A DNA stretch of 31,872 nucleotides from a virus: positions 1-31,872 of IMG/VR virus record IMGVR_UViG_3300001460_008008, one strand, 5' to 3'. The notes under the pieces are model-generated. The model did no database searches. It was not told the origin of the DNA and saw only the letters and a list, made by a program, of their open reading frames with translations. The position numbers and the translations under genes were made by a program. The stretch's first letter is position 1, and every line of letters starts with the position of its first letter. Shown here piece by piece: positions 13,310 through 21,540 of the stretch.

Positions 13310-15588
13310 ACGTTAATTTTGTTCAGGTTTATTTCTGAGCAGTTTTCTGTGATTTTTTCGCAAATGAACTTGTTAATATGAGTTTCAAATCGTTCTTCAA
13401 AATCAACTAGATTTTTACAGGAGCGAGCAAACTTTTTCAAAAAACTCAAGGTGAATATAACTTCTATTTTGTTTAAGCGGAGATCATCATTAATTTTTTG
13501 AAGCTTGTTATAAAGGATTCTAAAAATATCCTTCTTTTTAATGTGCTGCAATAATACATTGCAATCAACCAGAGATAATAATTCTTTAAAAATAGACGAG
13601 GTTGGAGATTCTTTGTCGGAATTAAAGCCCATTGATGAAGTATTTTCTACTCCGCTAGTCACAAAAATTTTGACGTTGGAAAAGTCAGCGATATCTCCAT
13701 TGGACATTTGCAACTTTCCGTCCTTTAGTATTTGAGCAAATAGACTCTTAACAGACAAGTGTAACTTATGGAAATCGTCAATAATAATGACGCTATTAGG
13801 ATGTATATTGATCTTCTCGCATAAAGAAGTGTTGTTCATGATTTCTGGTAAGATTTTAAACTTAGCGAACTCATCTGAGAAATGAACTCCACTATAATTT
13901 AAGACATTCACCCCACTCTTTTCCAGAGAATCCTTTAAGGTAGAGCAGAAAAAACTTTTGCCCGTAGACTCTTCACCAGTGATGCAGTAAATACTTGGAA
14001 CTGAACTTTTTTTATGTATACCGTAACTTGAAAGTGATATTGATTCAATAAGAGAATCGATGATTTTATCATTACCCACAAACTTTTCTTTTAAGCTGAC
14101 AGACAGATCTGATAAAATATTTGACTTCCTCAAGGGATTTTCCTTTTTAGAGAAAAATTCTTTTAAGTGTTTTACTGTAACATCCGGTAACTCTTCTTCT
14201 TTTTCGTTTGTCCAAGAAGTCAACTGATCTGTGACAAAAGAAAGAATAGAATCTTCAGAATCAAGGTCAATATTTTTTTCTTTTATATTCTCTTTAATTT
14301 GTTTAAAAGAGGAGTCTTGGCCCCAATGAGAAACTTTTGCTTGTGCGCCACAATGATCTATAACATCAATAGCTTTATCTGGATAAAACTTATTTGGAAG
14401 ATATTTCTCACAAAAGTTAATGACATTGTTTATGAAGTTGTCTGTATAACGGACACAATGAAACTCTTCATAATATGAAGCAATAACGGGTAATATCTCT
14501 TGCATCTGGAACTTAGAAGGCTCCTTGATGATTACCCTTTCAAAGCGACGATCTAGAGCAGTATCTTTTTTAATTGTATTAGTATATTCATTAATTGTAG
14601 TCGCCCCGATACAACTTATAGTGCCTCTTGCTAATTCTGGCTTGAGTATATTTGAGGCTTCCAAAGAGTTCTCAGTTGTTCCTCCCGCTCCCACCAAAGT
14701 ATGGATTTCGTCTATAAAGAGAATGATATTATCATACTTTTTAACCTCATTGACAAACTTCTCCAACCTCTCTTCAAACTGCCCCCTGTATTGAGTTCCA
14801 GCAACCATGCTAGACAAACTCAAGGAGTAAATAACCTTATTGGCTATAAGCTCTGGAGCCTCCTCATTAACAATATTAGACGCTAGTCCCTCGATCAAAG
14901 AGGTTTTACCCGTTCCCGCTGGCCCCACTAAAATCGCATTGGGCTTTTTCTTCCTACAGAGGATGGTGGCTATCTCTGATATTTTATCATCAAAGTCCAC
15001 AACCTTATCGAACTCGTCGCGGGAGGCTTTTAGGTTTAAATTTTCCGCGAATTGATCTAGGATCTTATTTTCGTCAAACATCCCGATCCAGTTTCCCATA
15101 GGTAGATCAAAATCGTTGTTTTCGGAATTAAATTCTATTTCCACCTCTTCTTCATCTTTTACGAAAAAAGAAATGTCATTAATTAGTTCATTGCGATCAT
15201 CTACGTCGAAAACTTCTGCTAAAGCCTTCGGAGTATATTCATCGCTTAACATACACAAAAGCATTGACTCTGTGCTAATATAATCTAACCCAAAAAGCTG
15301 TTTTTGGATAAACTCAGAATGATCAATAAGCTGAGATAATTTTTTTGAATACTGCCTAGAAATCTCCTTATTTGGATTTTTCTTTTCAATAACACGTTGC
15401 GAAGCTATATTAAGTGCTTTGATGCTATCATATCTACCTAAAATAGTTTCACATGACAAACTTAGGTTATCCATGAAACAGGAGAAGAAAATATCTAAAT
15501 CAACTTTATTCCTGCCAAGATGTTCAGTTAAGTCTTGAGATTTTTTTAATATAGAAGCTAGTTGAGGAGTGAAGGGCAAATCGTTCAT
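13306..15588 (-). CDS. ClpA/ClpC-like AAA+ ATPase
   Basis: A 760-residue two-ring Hsp100 protein. Residues 1-140 look like a divergent Clp N-domain. The first AAA+ module has Walker A GPAGTGKT (222-229), pore-loop-type YRGQFEER (267-274), Walker B IILFIDE (288-294) and Arg finger DRRFER (346-351). The second has Walker A GEESTGKS (538-545) but Walker B ends IIIDD (601-605) with Asp in place of catalytic Glu, and no FRNR-type Arg finger is seen. MGF at 653-655 falls where ClpA/ClpC have the IGL/VGF ClpP-binding loop. It probably unfolds proteins, perhaps feeding host ClpP, since no clpP is present. Start ATG 15588 overlaps the polymerase stop. Confidence 0.88.
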   Translation of the reverse strand: MNDLPFTPQLASILKKSQDLTEHLGRNKVDLDIFFSCFMDNLSLSCETILGRYDSIKALNIASQRVIEKKNPNKEISRQYSKKLSQLIDHSEFIQKQLFGLDYISTESMLLCMLSDEYTPKALAEVFDVDDRNELINDISFFVKDEEEVEIEFNSENNDFDLPMGNWIGMFDENKILDQFAENLNLKASRDEFDKVVDFDDKISEIATILCRKKKPNAILVGPAGTGKTSLIEGLASNIVNEEAPELIANKVIYSLSLSSMVAGTQYRGQFEERLEKFVNEVKKYDNIILFIDEIHTLVGAGGTTENSLEASNILKPELARGTISCIGATTINEYTNTIKKDTALDRRFERVIIKEPSKFQMQEILPVIASYYEEFHCVRYTDNFINNVINFCEKYLPNKFYPDKAIDVIDHCGAQAKVSHWGQDSSFKQIKENIKEKNIDLDSEDSILSFVTDQLTSWTNEKEEELPDVTVKHLKEFFSKKENPLRKSNILSDLSVSLKEKFVGNDKIIDSLIESISLSSYGIHKKSSVPSIYCITGEESTGKSFFCSTLKDSLEKSGVNVLNYSGVHFSDEFAKFKILPEIMNNTSLCEKINIHPNSVIIIDDFHKLHLSVKSLFAQILKDGKLQMSNGDIADFSNVKIFVTSGVENTSSMGFNSDKESPTSSIFKELLSLVDCNVLLQHIKKKDIFRILYNKLQKINDDLRLNKIEVIFTLSFLKKFARSCKNLVDFEERFETHINKFICEKITENCSEINLNKINV

Positions 15589-18146
15589 TTCTTCTTGAGA
15601 TCCATTAATTTCATCATAATCTTGGTATCTACGACCCTTGCTGAGTCTACGAAATTACTACCACGACCTTTGCTTGCATTCAAGATCAAAATACAGTCTT
15701 TTGAAATTTTGTATTGATCAAGAAAATCAGAAAGAGTTTCAGACCTTGAGTTATCCATAATTAGAAAGCTAGTTGAAGCAGTATTATCTGAACCTTCAAT
15801 AAGCATATATTTGTTGCCGTTTTGAGATATCCTTGTAAAGAAATCTTTAACTTGGCAAACAGTTTTGAACTTAGAGTTCTCTGGAATCTCATCCAAGTCT
15901 TTCAGAGAATTCATTGAGCCAAACTCGTCCTCAAAGCAGTCCTTCAAGTCAAAAGAATAACTGTAGCCCAATAAACTATTTTCATACCACCAATTAGAAA
16001 ACTTGCGATATGGTTTATTCTTGTCAAAAATTTCTTTATAGCTCTTAAACTTCTTTTTAAAAGTCTCAAACCTAGACTCCTTCATTATAGGGCGACCATC
16101 ATCAGCGATAGCCTTAGCCTCAATGACTTTAGATATTGCATGTAAAATATCATCACCGAACCTGTCTTTAAAAAGAATAAAATTCCTCTTTTCTCTATCA
16201 GTCAAGATATTGAATGCTTGAGCTTCTAGAACCAAACGACTCCTTTTCTCTGTGGTTTCCCCCATAGCTCCAGCTTGAATTAACGCAACTAGAACAGAAA
16301 TATTAATACCACAGCTTTTCGCAGCGGAAAAAACATCATACTTACTCGAAAAGCCATCAGAACCCTTAAAGTTTATAAGACCCTCAATCGATTTCGCTGA
16401 AATACCTTTAATGCTATTTAAGCCATATCTAATGTTGTCCCCTTCAATCGAAAAATTCATTTTTGATTTAAATAAGTTTGGGGGCAGTAGTTTGATGCCG
16501 AAATGATCTAATTCTTGGTGGACAGAGGCGACAACTGCCAAGGGATCTGGATCAAACTCTGAAGATTCAAGGACAGACAAAAAGAACTCTCTAGGATACT
16601 TATACTTTAGATAAACCGTCTTAGCTGCCAACTCAGCATAAGCAAAACTGTGAGACTTGTTGAAAGAGTAATCTGCTGAAGCTTGAAGAGCACTCCAATA
16701 GAAGTCACTAATCTGAGAGTCTAATCCTAAATCTTCTGCTGCCTGATAAATCCTATCTCTCCACTTGGGCATCTCGTCAGCTTTCTTTTTGCCAACAATG
16801 CGACGAAGAGTTTCTGCCTCTTCTAGGGTCAAACCGAAAACCTTATTAGCAATCTGCATCAACTGCTCTTGATACAAAATAACATTTTTAGACCAAGATA
16901 GGATTTCGTCTAGTTCTTTATGAAGGTCACTTGATTGGGGGGCTTGTTTTTGTCGAATGTATTCGTCAACAAATTGTAAAGCACCCGGTCTAGCAAGAGC
17001 TACAACATCAGAAAGTTCATTTAAATTATCTGGCTTAACGTCTTGGCACACTCTAAAGTTTGTGCTAGCAGAAATCTGGAATAAGCCTTCTGGATGATTG
17101 TAATCCTGAAGCTTCTCGTATATGAATCCATCATTAGGGTCAACGTCATCTATATTGATTCCAATCTTGTCGCAAGTCCTATGAGCAATAGTTAGAGTTC
17201 TTAGGCCAAGAATATCGAACTTAACCATAAGGTCAGCGACATCATGCATATTGTAGCCTGTTATAAGGTCTCCATCTTTAGTTTTTTGTAGAGGAACAAC
17301 ATCTCCTATTGATTGGGAGCAAATGGCGATACCAGATGGATGAACTCCCGTGTTTTTAATTAAATTTTCTATCTTCTTCGCGTTGGTGAAAGTCTTATTG
17401 TGTTTCTTAACCCAATCGTCGAATTTTTCATTATCTTCTCTTGCATTTTCCAGAGAGGATACTTTACCGTGAAGCTTCGGAATCATGTCGCTAACCGCAT
17501 TAGCTTGTTCCTCCCTAGCTTCATCAAAATACTTGGTCGCTTCTCTGATACAGAGCTTAGAACTAAAAGTGTTGAAGGTTAAGATCTTTGCTGTCCTGCC
17601 CTCATGTTTTTCTTCGATGTATTGAATAACTCTCTGTCTTTGCTCATAACTAATGTCTGAGTCAACATCAGGAAGTAGGCTACCAACAAGAAACTCTTTA
17701 TTGCGTTTATCGTAAACTTTTTTAGCACGACTCTTCGAAACAAAACGCTCAAAGAATAAGTTGTGAGGGATAGGATCAATATTGGTTACCCCAAGCAAAT
17801 ACAAAACTAAAGATCCAGCAGCAGAACCACGACCTGCTCCAGTGGGGATACTGTTTTCATGGCAGAAGTTTAGAACATCCCAGTTTAACAAAATATAATC
17901 TGTAAACCCAAGCTCTTCGAAAGTCTCTAATTCTTGTTTCGCACGATCAAAATATTCTTTTTTATTCTCATGCTTTGTAATTCCTTTATCCCGCAATCCT
18001 TTGCGGGTAAGCTCATACATAATTTCTTTAGTGGAGCTTTCTTTGCCAAGCCCAATACTACTCAATACAGCTTCGCTGACAGAAGTCTTAGGTAATTCAA
18101 CGCCAATAGGCTCACAATCGTCGTAAACAGAAAAATCTCCAAACAT
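15585..18146 (-). CDS. dnaE: DNA polymerase III alpha core (C-family), without PHP domain
   Basis: An 853-residue replicative polymerase core. PTGAGRGSAAGSLVLYLLGV (101-120) is the family's nucleotide-binding segment. PDVDSD (159-164, Asp160/162/164 region) and KFDILGLRTL (309-318, Asp311) supply the catalytic aspartates. A helix-hairpin-helix (LNSIKGISAKSIEGLI, about 575) and a C-terminal OB-fold follow. It begins just after where a PHP domain should end: CEPIGVELPKTS matches the PHP-to-palm linker of bacterial DnaE. The PHP part and a proofreading exonuclease are separate upstream genes. Its start shares a base with the exonuclease stop (TAATG) and its stop overlaps the Clp start. Confidence 0.92.
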   Translation of the reverse strand: MFGDFSVYDDCEPIGVELPKTSVSEAVLSSIGLGKESSTKEIMYELTRKGLRDKGITKHENKKEYFDRAKQELETFEELGFTDYILLNWDVLNFCHENSIPTGAGRGSAAGSLVLYLLGVTNIDPIPHNLFFERFVSKSRAKKVYDKRNKEFLVGSLLPDVDSDISYEQRQRVIQYIEEKHEGRTAKILTFNTFSSKLCIREATKYFDEAREEQANAVSDMIPKLHGKVSSLENAREDNEKFDDWVKKHNKTFTNAKKIENLIKNTGVHPSGIAICSQSIGDVVPLQKTKDGDLITGYNMHDVADLMVKFDILGLRTLTIAHRTCDKIGINIDDVDPNDGFIYEKLQDYNHPEGLFQISASTNFRVCQDVKPDNLNELSDVVALARPGALQFVDEYIRQKQAPQSSDLHKELDEILSWSKNVILYQEQLMQIANKVFGLTLEEAETLRRIVGKKKADEMPKWRDRIYQAAEDLGLDSQISDFYWSALQASADYSFNKSHSFAYAELAAKTVYLKYKYPREFFLSVLESSEFDPDPLAVVASVHQELDHFGIKLLPPNLFKSKMNFSIEGDNIRYGLNSIKGISAKSIEGLINFKGSDGFSSKYDVFSAAKSCGINISVLVALIQAGAMGETTEKRSRLVLEAQAFNILTDREKRNFILFKDRFGDDILHAISKVIEAKAIADDGRPIMKESRFETFKKKFKSYKEIFDKNKPYRKFSNWWYENSLLGYSYSFDLKDCFEDEFGSMNSLKDLDEIPENSKFKTVCQVKDFFTRISQNGNKYMLIEGSDNTASTSFLIMDNSRSETLSDFLDQYKISKDCILILNASKGRGSNFVDSARVVDTKIMMKLMDLKKK

Positions 18147-18760
18147 TACAAATTCATTTCTTTTTTAAGTGCAGAAAAAACCTTAAAGCACATCTTGTTG
18201 TCATATAAGGCATCATGCAGCTTCTCTTCTTCAAACTCTATGCCAAAGAATTTAAGCAATTGGTTTTGAGAAACTCTCGCCTTGAGGGATCGGTCATGGA
18301 TTATCTTATACTGCCAACTCAATAAATCTTTCTTGGGCTTATCGAGATCTTCCCTGTAAGCCTTGCCGAAGGCTCTAGTGTCATAAATTCGATTAAGATA
18401 CGAGTAATCAGGAGTTTCCCCCAATAACCTTTGCATCCCAGCTACCATGTAGACATCAAAGCCCAAAAGGTTCTGACCAACAATTTTATATTCTGGGTTG
18501 AATAAATCAGCTTTAAAATCAGCCCAAACTTTCTTCAAAGGTTCTTTTCTTTCGTCATACTTGTCCCAAGTGAAACCAGTAAGGCGCTCTACTAATTTAT
18601 TGATTTGCAGATCTTTATGACTAATATACCTATCGTTCTCTTCGATGATTCTATTACCTTGACAGATCAACCATGAAACCTGCCAAGTGCGAGAAGAATG
18701 TAAATTAAGTCCTTCAGTTTCCGTATCGAAAACTAGATATTTTTGATTATGTGGTAGCAT
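18146..18760 (-). CDS. DnaQ-like DEDDh 3'-5' exonuclease
   Basis: A 204-residue exonuclease with all three motifs: VFDTETEG (Asp12, Glu14), GQNLLGFDVYM (Asp102) and LHDALYDNKM (His182, Asp187), so it is a catalytically complete DEDDh enzyme of the DnaQ/RNase T type. Between the PHP gene upstream (14-nt overlap) and the polymerase core downstream (1-nt overlap), it is almost certainly the proofreading subunit of this split replicase. Order PHP-exonuclease-polymerase recalls Gram-positive PolC, in which the exonuclease is inserted within the PHP domain, but here each part is its own gene. ATG start at 18760. Confidence 0.92.
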   Translation of the reverse strand: MLPHNQKYLVFDTETEGLNLHSSRTWQVSWLICQGNRIIEENDRYISHKDLQINKLVERLTGFTWDKYDERKEPLKKVWADFKADLFNPEYKIVGQNLLGFDVYMVAGMQRLLGETPDYSYLNRIYDTRAFGKAYREDLDKPKKDLLSWQYKIIHDRSLKARVSQNQLLKFFGIEFEEEKLHDALYDNKMCFKVFSALKKEMNL

Positions 18761-19448
18761 CTTTATAAGACTCCCAGCAGAACTCGTCTGAGCAGAAGTG
18801 ATTTAGGTTTGGGCTTTGGAAAGTTGGAGATTTGCCTCCAGATCTATTGCAAGTAGCTTTATACATTTGTGAAGCTGCAAATTCATCTTTGTTGTGATGA
18901 ACAATTGTCTTAACTGCTTGCGTCTTGACTCCAAGTCCATCAATAACAGACTTGATTTGAAAATCAAAAGGATGATTATTATCTTCAATAAAATAAACTG
19001 GGTCTAAGTGTTTAATATCTATATGAGATAATCCAAAATAAAATAAATTATTAAAAATATAAGAGTCGTAAAAGGGGACGCAAACCTTAAGGTTTTTAAA
19101 ATCTTCCTTACTGTATTCGGATAAAATCAGGGAATTGCAATCATTCAAAGATGCACTGGAATACATTTTTTTTAAATCTTTTACCCCTTCATTATTTTTT
19201 GCAAAAAGAACTAACTTGCTAGACCTTTCGTTTTCATCAACTCCATTATTTATAACAGGAATCCTAAGACCAAATACTAAATTAATACGCTCCTCTTGAA
19301 AAAGATTGTTAAATATTCTAAATCCATAAAAGCTATCCTCAACCAAGACAACGCGATCCAAGGAGTTGAGCTTTGCGATTTCCAATATTTTCTCTGCGGT
19401 CAGAATAGACTTACCTATACTAAACTGGCTCTTAAAGAGAGGTATCAT
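18747..19448 (-). CDS. PHP domain of Pol III alpha as a separate, metal-site-degenerate protein
   Basis: A 233-residue protein whose start (IPLFKSQFSIGKS) and LVEDSFYGFR, INLVFGLRIPV, KLVLFAKNNEGVKDLKKMY and final HNKDEFAASQMYKATCN follow the DnaE PHP domain from first to last strand. It ends where the E. coli PHP domain would (pattern like HDG..SPQQYMRSEEEM becoming SPNLNHFCSDEFC). The His-x-His metal pair is replaced (LFKSQ), and the TDH-type motif reads VEDSF, so nuclease activity is unlikely. It is probably a structural or regulatory subunit of the polymerase. It has a promoter 6 nt before ATG 19448 and overlaps the exonuclease start by 14 nt. Confidence 0.82.
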   Translation of the reverse strand: MIPLFKSQFSIGKSILTAEKILEIAKLNSLDRVVLVEDSFYGFRIFNNLFQEERINLVFGLRIPVINNGVDENERSSKLVLFAKNNEGVKDLKKMYSSASLNDCNSLILSEYSKEDFKNLKVCVPFYDSYIFNNLFYFGLSHIDIKHLDPVYFIEDNNHPFDFQIKSVIDGLGVKTQAVKTIVHHNKDEFAASQMYKATCNRSGGKSPTFQSPNLNHFCSDEFCWESYKDATT

Positions 19449-19454
19449 GCAGAA

Positions 19455-19483
19455 ATCTTAAAGGAGGTCACTTGGGCTGTCAA
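19455..19483 (-). promoter_or_regulatory. promoter of the replicase unit (PHP-exo-Pol-Clp)
   Basis: TTGACA (19478-19483), 17-nt spacer and TAAGAT (19455-19460), with the ATG at 19448 starting 6 nt later. It overlaps the last codons of the upstream nuclease gene. Confidence 0.6.
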
Positions 19484-20504
19484 ACGAAAAAGACGGACAA
19501 CCAGAATATTTTTTCTTCTCGATATGTGTGCCTACTCCTTCGTCAAGCATGACTTGTAAATCTTCTTTTACATAAGATGACTTGATGAACTTATCTTTTC
19601 CCCCAAGCAGGTGATAATAATCGAATGGAAACTTGAATGGACAGTGCCACATCAAATCTCCATTCTTTTTCAATTGCCCTACATGAGTAGCTCTACCACA
19701 AACAATTTTACCAGCGAACCCGTCTTCCTTTGCTGGATAACCCTTGTCCCAAGCAAGACCGCTAACCGCAGTCTTTTCACTGAAGTTGTTGATTACCTGC
19801 TGAACATCCGTCAAAAAATATTCAAAACCTTCTAAGTCTAGTTCATCTAACGGCTCCATAGCCATAAGACCTTCCGCATTTAAGTCGAACTTTAAGAATA
19901 AGAACTCCATGCGCCTCTTCAGGTATTCTGGATACAAATATTTAACAGCAAGGCAATACATATAATCCTGCATGTTGTCTGTATACTCCTTACCTTCGAA
20001 AACATTTTTAGAGGTTTTAAAGTCTCGGATTATAGCTGTTTTTTTTCTTTTAAAGAGGAATAGCTTATCTATAAACCCTAGTATCCGATAATTCTTATCT
20101 CCTTCATCTACAGATATATCGAAATCTTTCTCAGAGATAGCTTCTGTAGGTTTCCCCTCTGTATCCCCAAAGAAGTCAAAATTCAAACCCTCAACTGTCA
20201 TCTTATTGATTAGGTCCATATTCTCAAAGTCGTCTATCTCATACTTTTTAGCATAAGCTTCGACCATCCTCTTAATAGGAGAGCTAACATTTATATCTTG
20301 AGCTTTAATAATAGCCCTATAATGCTTCCTATGTCTAGGGTTACCTAAGTTCTCAAAAATAGCATGACAGATTGTCCCACGCAAAGATCCATGATTAGAT
20401 TTGTCTGGTAGACGCAAATGATACTTAGCCCAATATTGCCAAGTGCAAGTCTGCATTGTTTTAATGCGTGAGGCTGACAGAGGCTTGTTTTCAGATTTCT
20501 CCAT
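19458..20504 (-). CDS. PD-(D/E)XK exonuclease, Cas4/RecB-nuclease-like
   Basis: A 348-residue protein from ATG 20504; in-frame upstream starts lie inside the primase gene. LSASRIKTMQTC near the N-terminus and RGTICHAIFENLG are typical of RecB/AddB-type nucleases. GFIDKLF (143-149) and IRDFKTSK (159-166) supply the acidic and Asp-x-Lys catalytic residues. Cys20 and Cys269, Cys288 and Cys336 are spaced like the one-plus-three cysteines of iron-sulfur nucleases (Cas4, AddB), which is suggestive only. It likely resects or processes DNA ends in recombination-dependent replication. It overlaps the primase gene by 14 nt and precedes the replicase promoter. Confidence 0.82.
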   Translation of the reverse strand: MEKSENKPLSASRIKTMQTCTWQYWAKYHLRLPDKSNHGSLRGTICHAIFENLGNPRHRKHYRAIIKAQDINVSSPIKRMVEAYAKKYEIDDFENMDLINKMTVEGLNFDFFGDTEGKPTEAISEKDFDISVDEGDKNYRILGFIDKLFLFKRKKTAIIRDFKTSKNVFEGKEYTDNMQDYMYCLAVKYLYPEYLKRRMEFLFLKFDLNAEGLMAMEPLDELDLEGFEYFLTDVQQVINNFSEKTAVSGLAWDKGYPAKEDGFAGKIVCGRATHVGQLKKNGDLMWHCPFKFPFDYYHLLGGKDKFIKSSYVKEDLQVMLDEGVGTHIEKKKYSGCPSFSFDSPSDLL

Positions 20505-21540
20505 AATGGAAGTCGTATTTTTTTTCGAACTTCCGTAAATTAGAAGTAAATGTTTTATTGACCCCACGTTTATTCATCTCTTTGGCAAAATCAATAACGT
20601 TGGCTATTGTTTCATTATGCTTAATTGATGCACAATATTCAACATATTTGTTTATTTGGTCTTTATCCATGTCTCCGAAATCATTTTCTGGAGGTGGAGA
20701 AAAAAATACTTTATCAAAATCAATTTGATCGCAGAGCTTGAATATAGACTTAATTGAACCTTCAAATCCCCTGTTAGAACCTGAATTAAAATCATTATTA
20801 AATGCAATAAAAATTTTATCTAAGGGCAAGCCATGCAACTTAGATATGAACTTAGGTGAAATATTAAGACCGAAAGAAACAAGAACATTTTTGATTCCAG
20901 CATCAAATAATGAAATACAATCTCCAATCGATTCTACAACATAAACACTGCGACTTTCTTCAATAGCAGTTCGAACTTTGTCAATCGTATAATATGGATA
21001 AAACCAATCAGAACACCTCCCATTGTGCAACCATTTAGGTCTAGGGTCATCCGTTACCTTTCGGCCCGAAAAGCCATGTATCCTCCCGTCAGGGCGGCAA
21101 ATGGGGAATATGACTCGCTGATACATTTTTCCAGACATTGCCAATCCGCACTTGAACTTCTTCAAAGTGTCTTCTGATATCCCCCTATTCAAATAAAAGT
21201 CATAATGGGGTAGCAAGCGATTTAAACAAGAATCTGGATATGTTTTTTCTTCATTCAAAAGTTTTTTTTGAGCAGAGCGTTCATATATATTTACACTATT
21301 ACTCTTTAGGTAAGAGCTTAAAATACTTTTGTCATTAGTATTTAAAGTTTTCTGAAGTAAGGCTTCAAAGGGGAGAAACATAGAGTCTTCCACATAATCT
21401 TTCCAAACCCCAGTATCTTTATAAATCTGTAGTGCTGTAGAATTATCACCAGACCTATATACAGCGCTAGTTCTCCAATAAGAGCCATGATCTTTTAGTC
21501 GATAACCAAGATCTTCTAAAACAGATTTGTAATCGGTCAT
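20491..21540 (-). CDS. DnaG-type primase with TOPRIM domain
   Basis: A 349-residue primase-like protein. The N-terminal region (TALQIYKDTGVWKDYVED) matches the zinc-domain area of DnaG-like primases but has no Cys/His zinc ligands. A middle block (YLNRGISEDTLKKFKCGLA, VIFPICRPDGRIHGFSGRK) matches the RNA-polymerase-like part. The TOPRIM core has VVESIGD (Glu203, Asp207), but its DxD motif reads FNND (247-250), with Asn for the first Asp. It makes RNA primers for the helicase-primase complex encoded with the DnaB gene upstream. ATG 21540 overlaps the helicase stop (ATGA). Confidence 0.82.
   Translation of the reverse strand: MTDYKSVLEDLGYRLKDHGSYWRTSAVYRSGDNSTALQIYKDTGVWKDYVEDSMFLPFEALLQKTLNTNDKSILSSYLKSNSVNIYERSAQKKLLNEEKTYPDSCLNRLLPHYDFYLNRGISEDTLKKFKCGLAMSGKMYQRVIFPICRPDGRIHGFSGRKVTDDPRPKWLHNGRCSDWFYPYYTIDKVRTAIEESRSVYVVESIGDCISLFDAGIKNVLVSFGLNISPKFISKLHGLPLDKIFIAFNNDFNSGSNRGFEGSIKSIFKLCDQIDFDKVFFSPPPENDFGDMDKDQINKYVEYCASIKHNETIANVIDFAKEMNKRGVNKTFTSNLRKFEKKYDFHYGEI

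Noticed and set aside
14525-15055. Plus-strand frames opposite the Clp gene
   Set aside because: They are antisense to the conserved Walker and pore motifs of the first AAA+ ring and have no promoter or ribosome site.
18747-19448. An intein or programmed frameshift joining PHP, exonuclease and polymerase
   Set aside because: No intein-type Cys/Ser at the junctions or His-Asn ends were seen, and each gene has its own ATG with clean stop overlaps, so separate proteins are the simpler reading.
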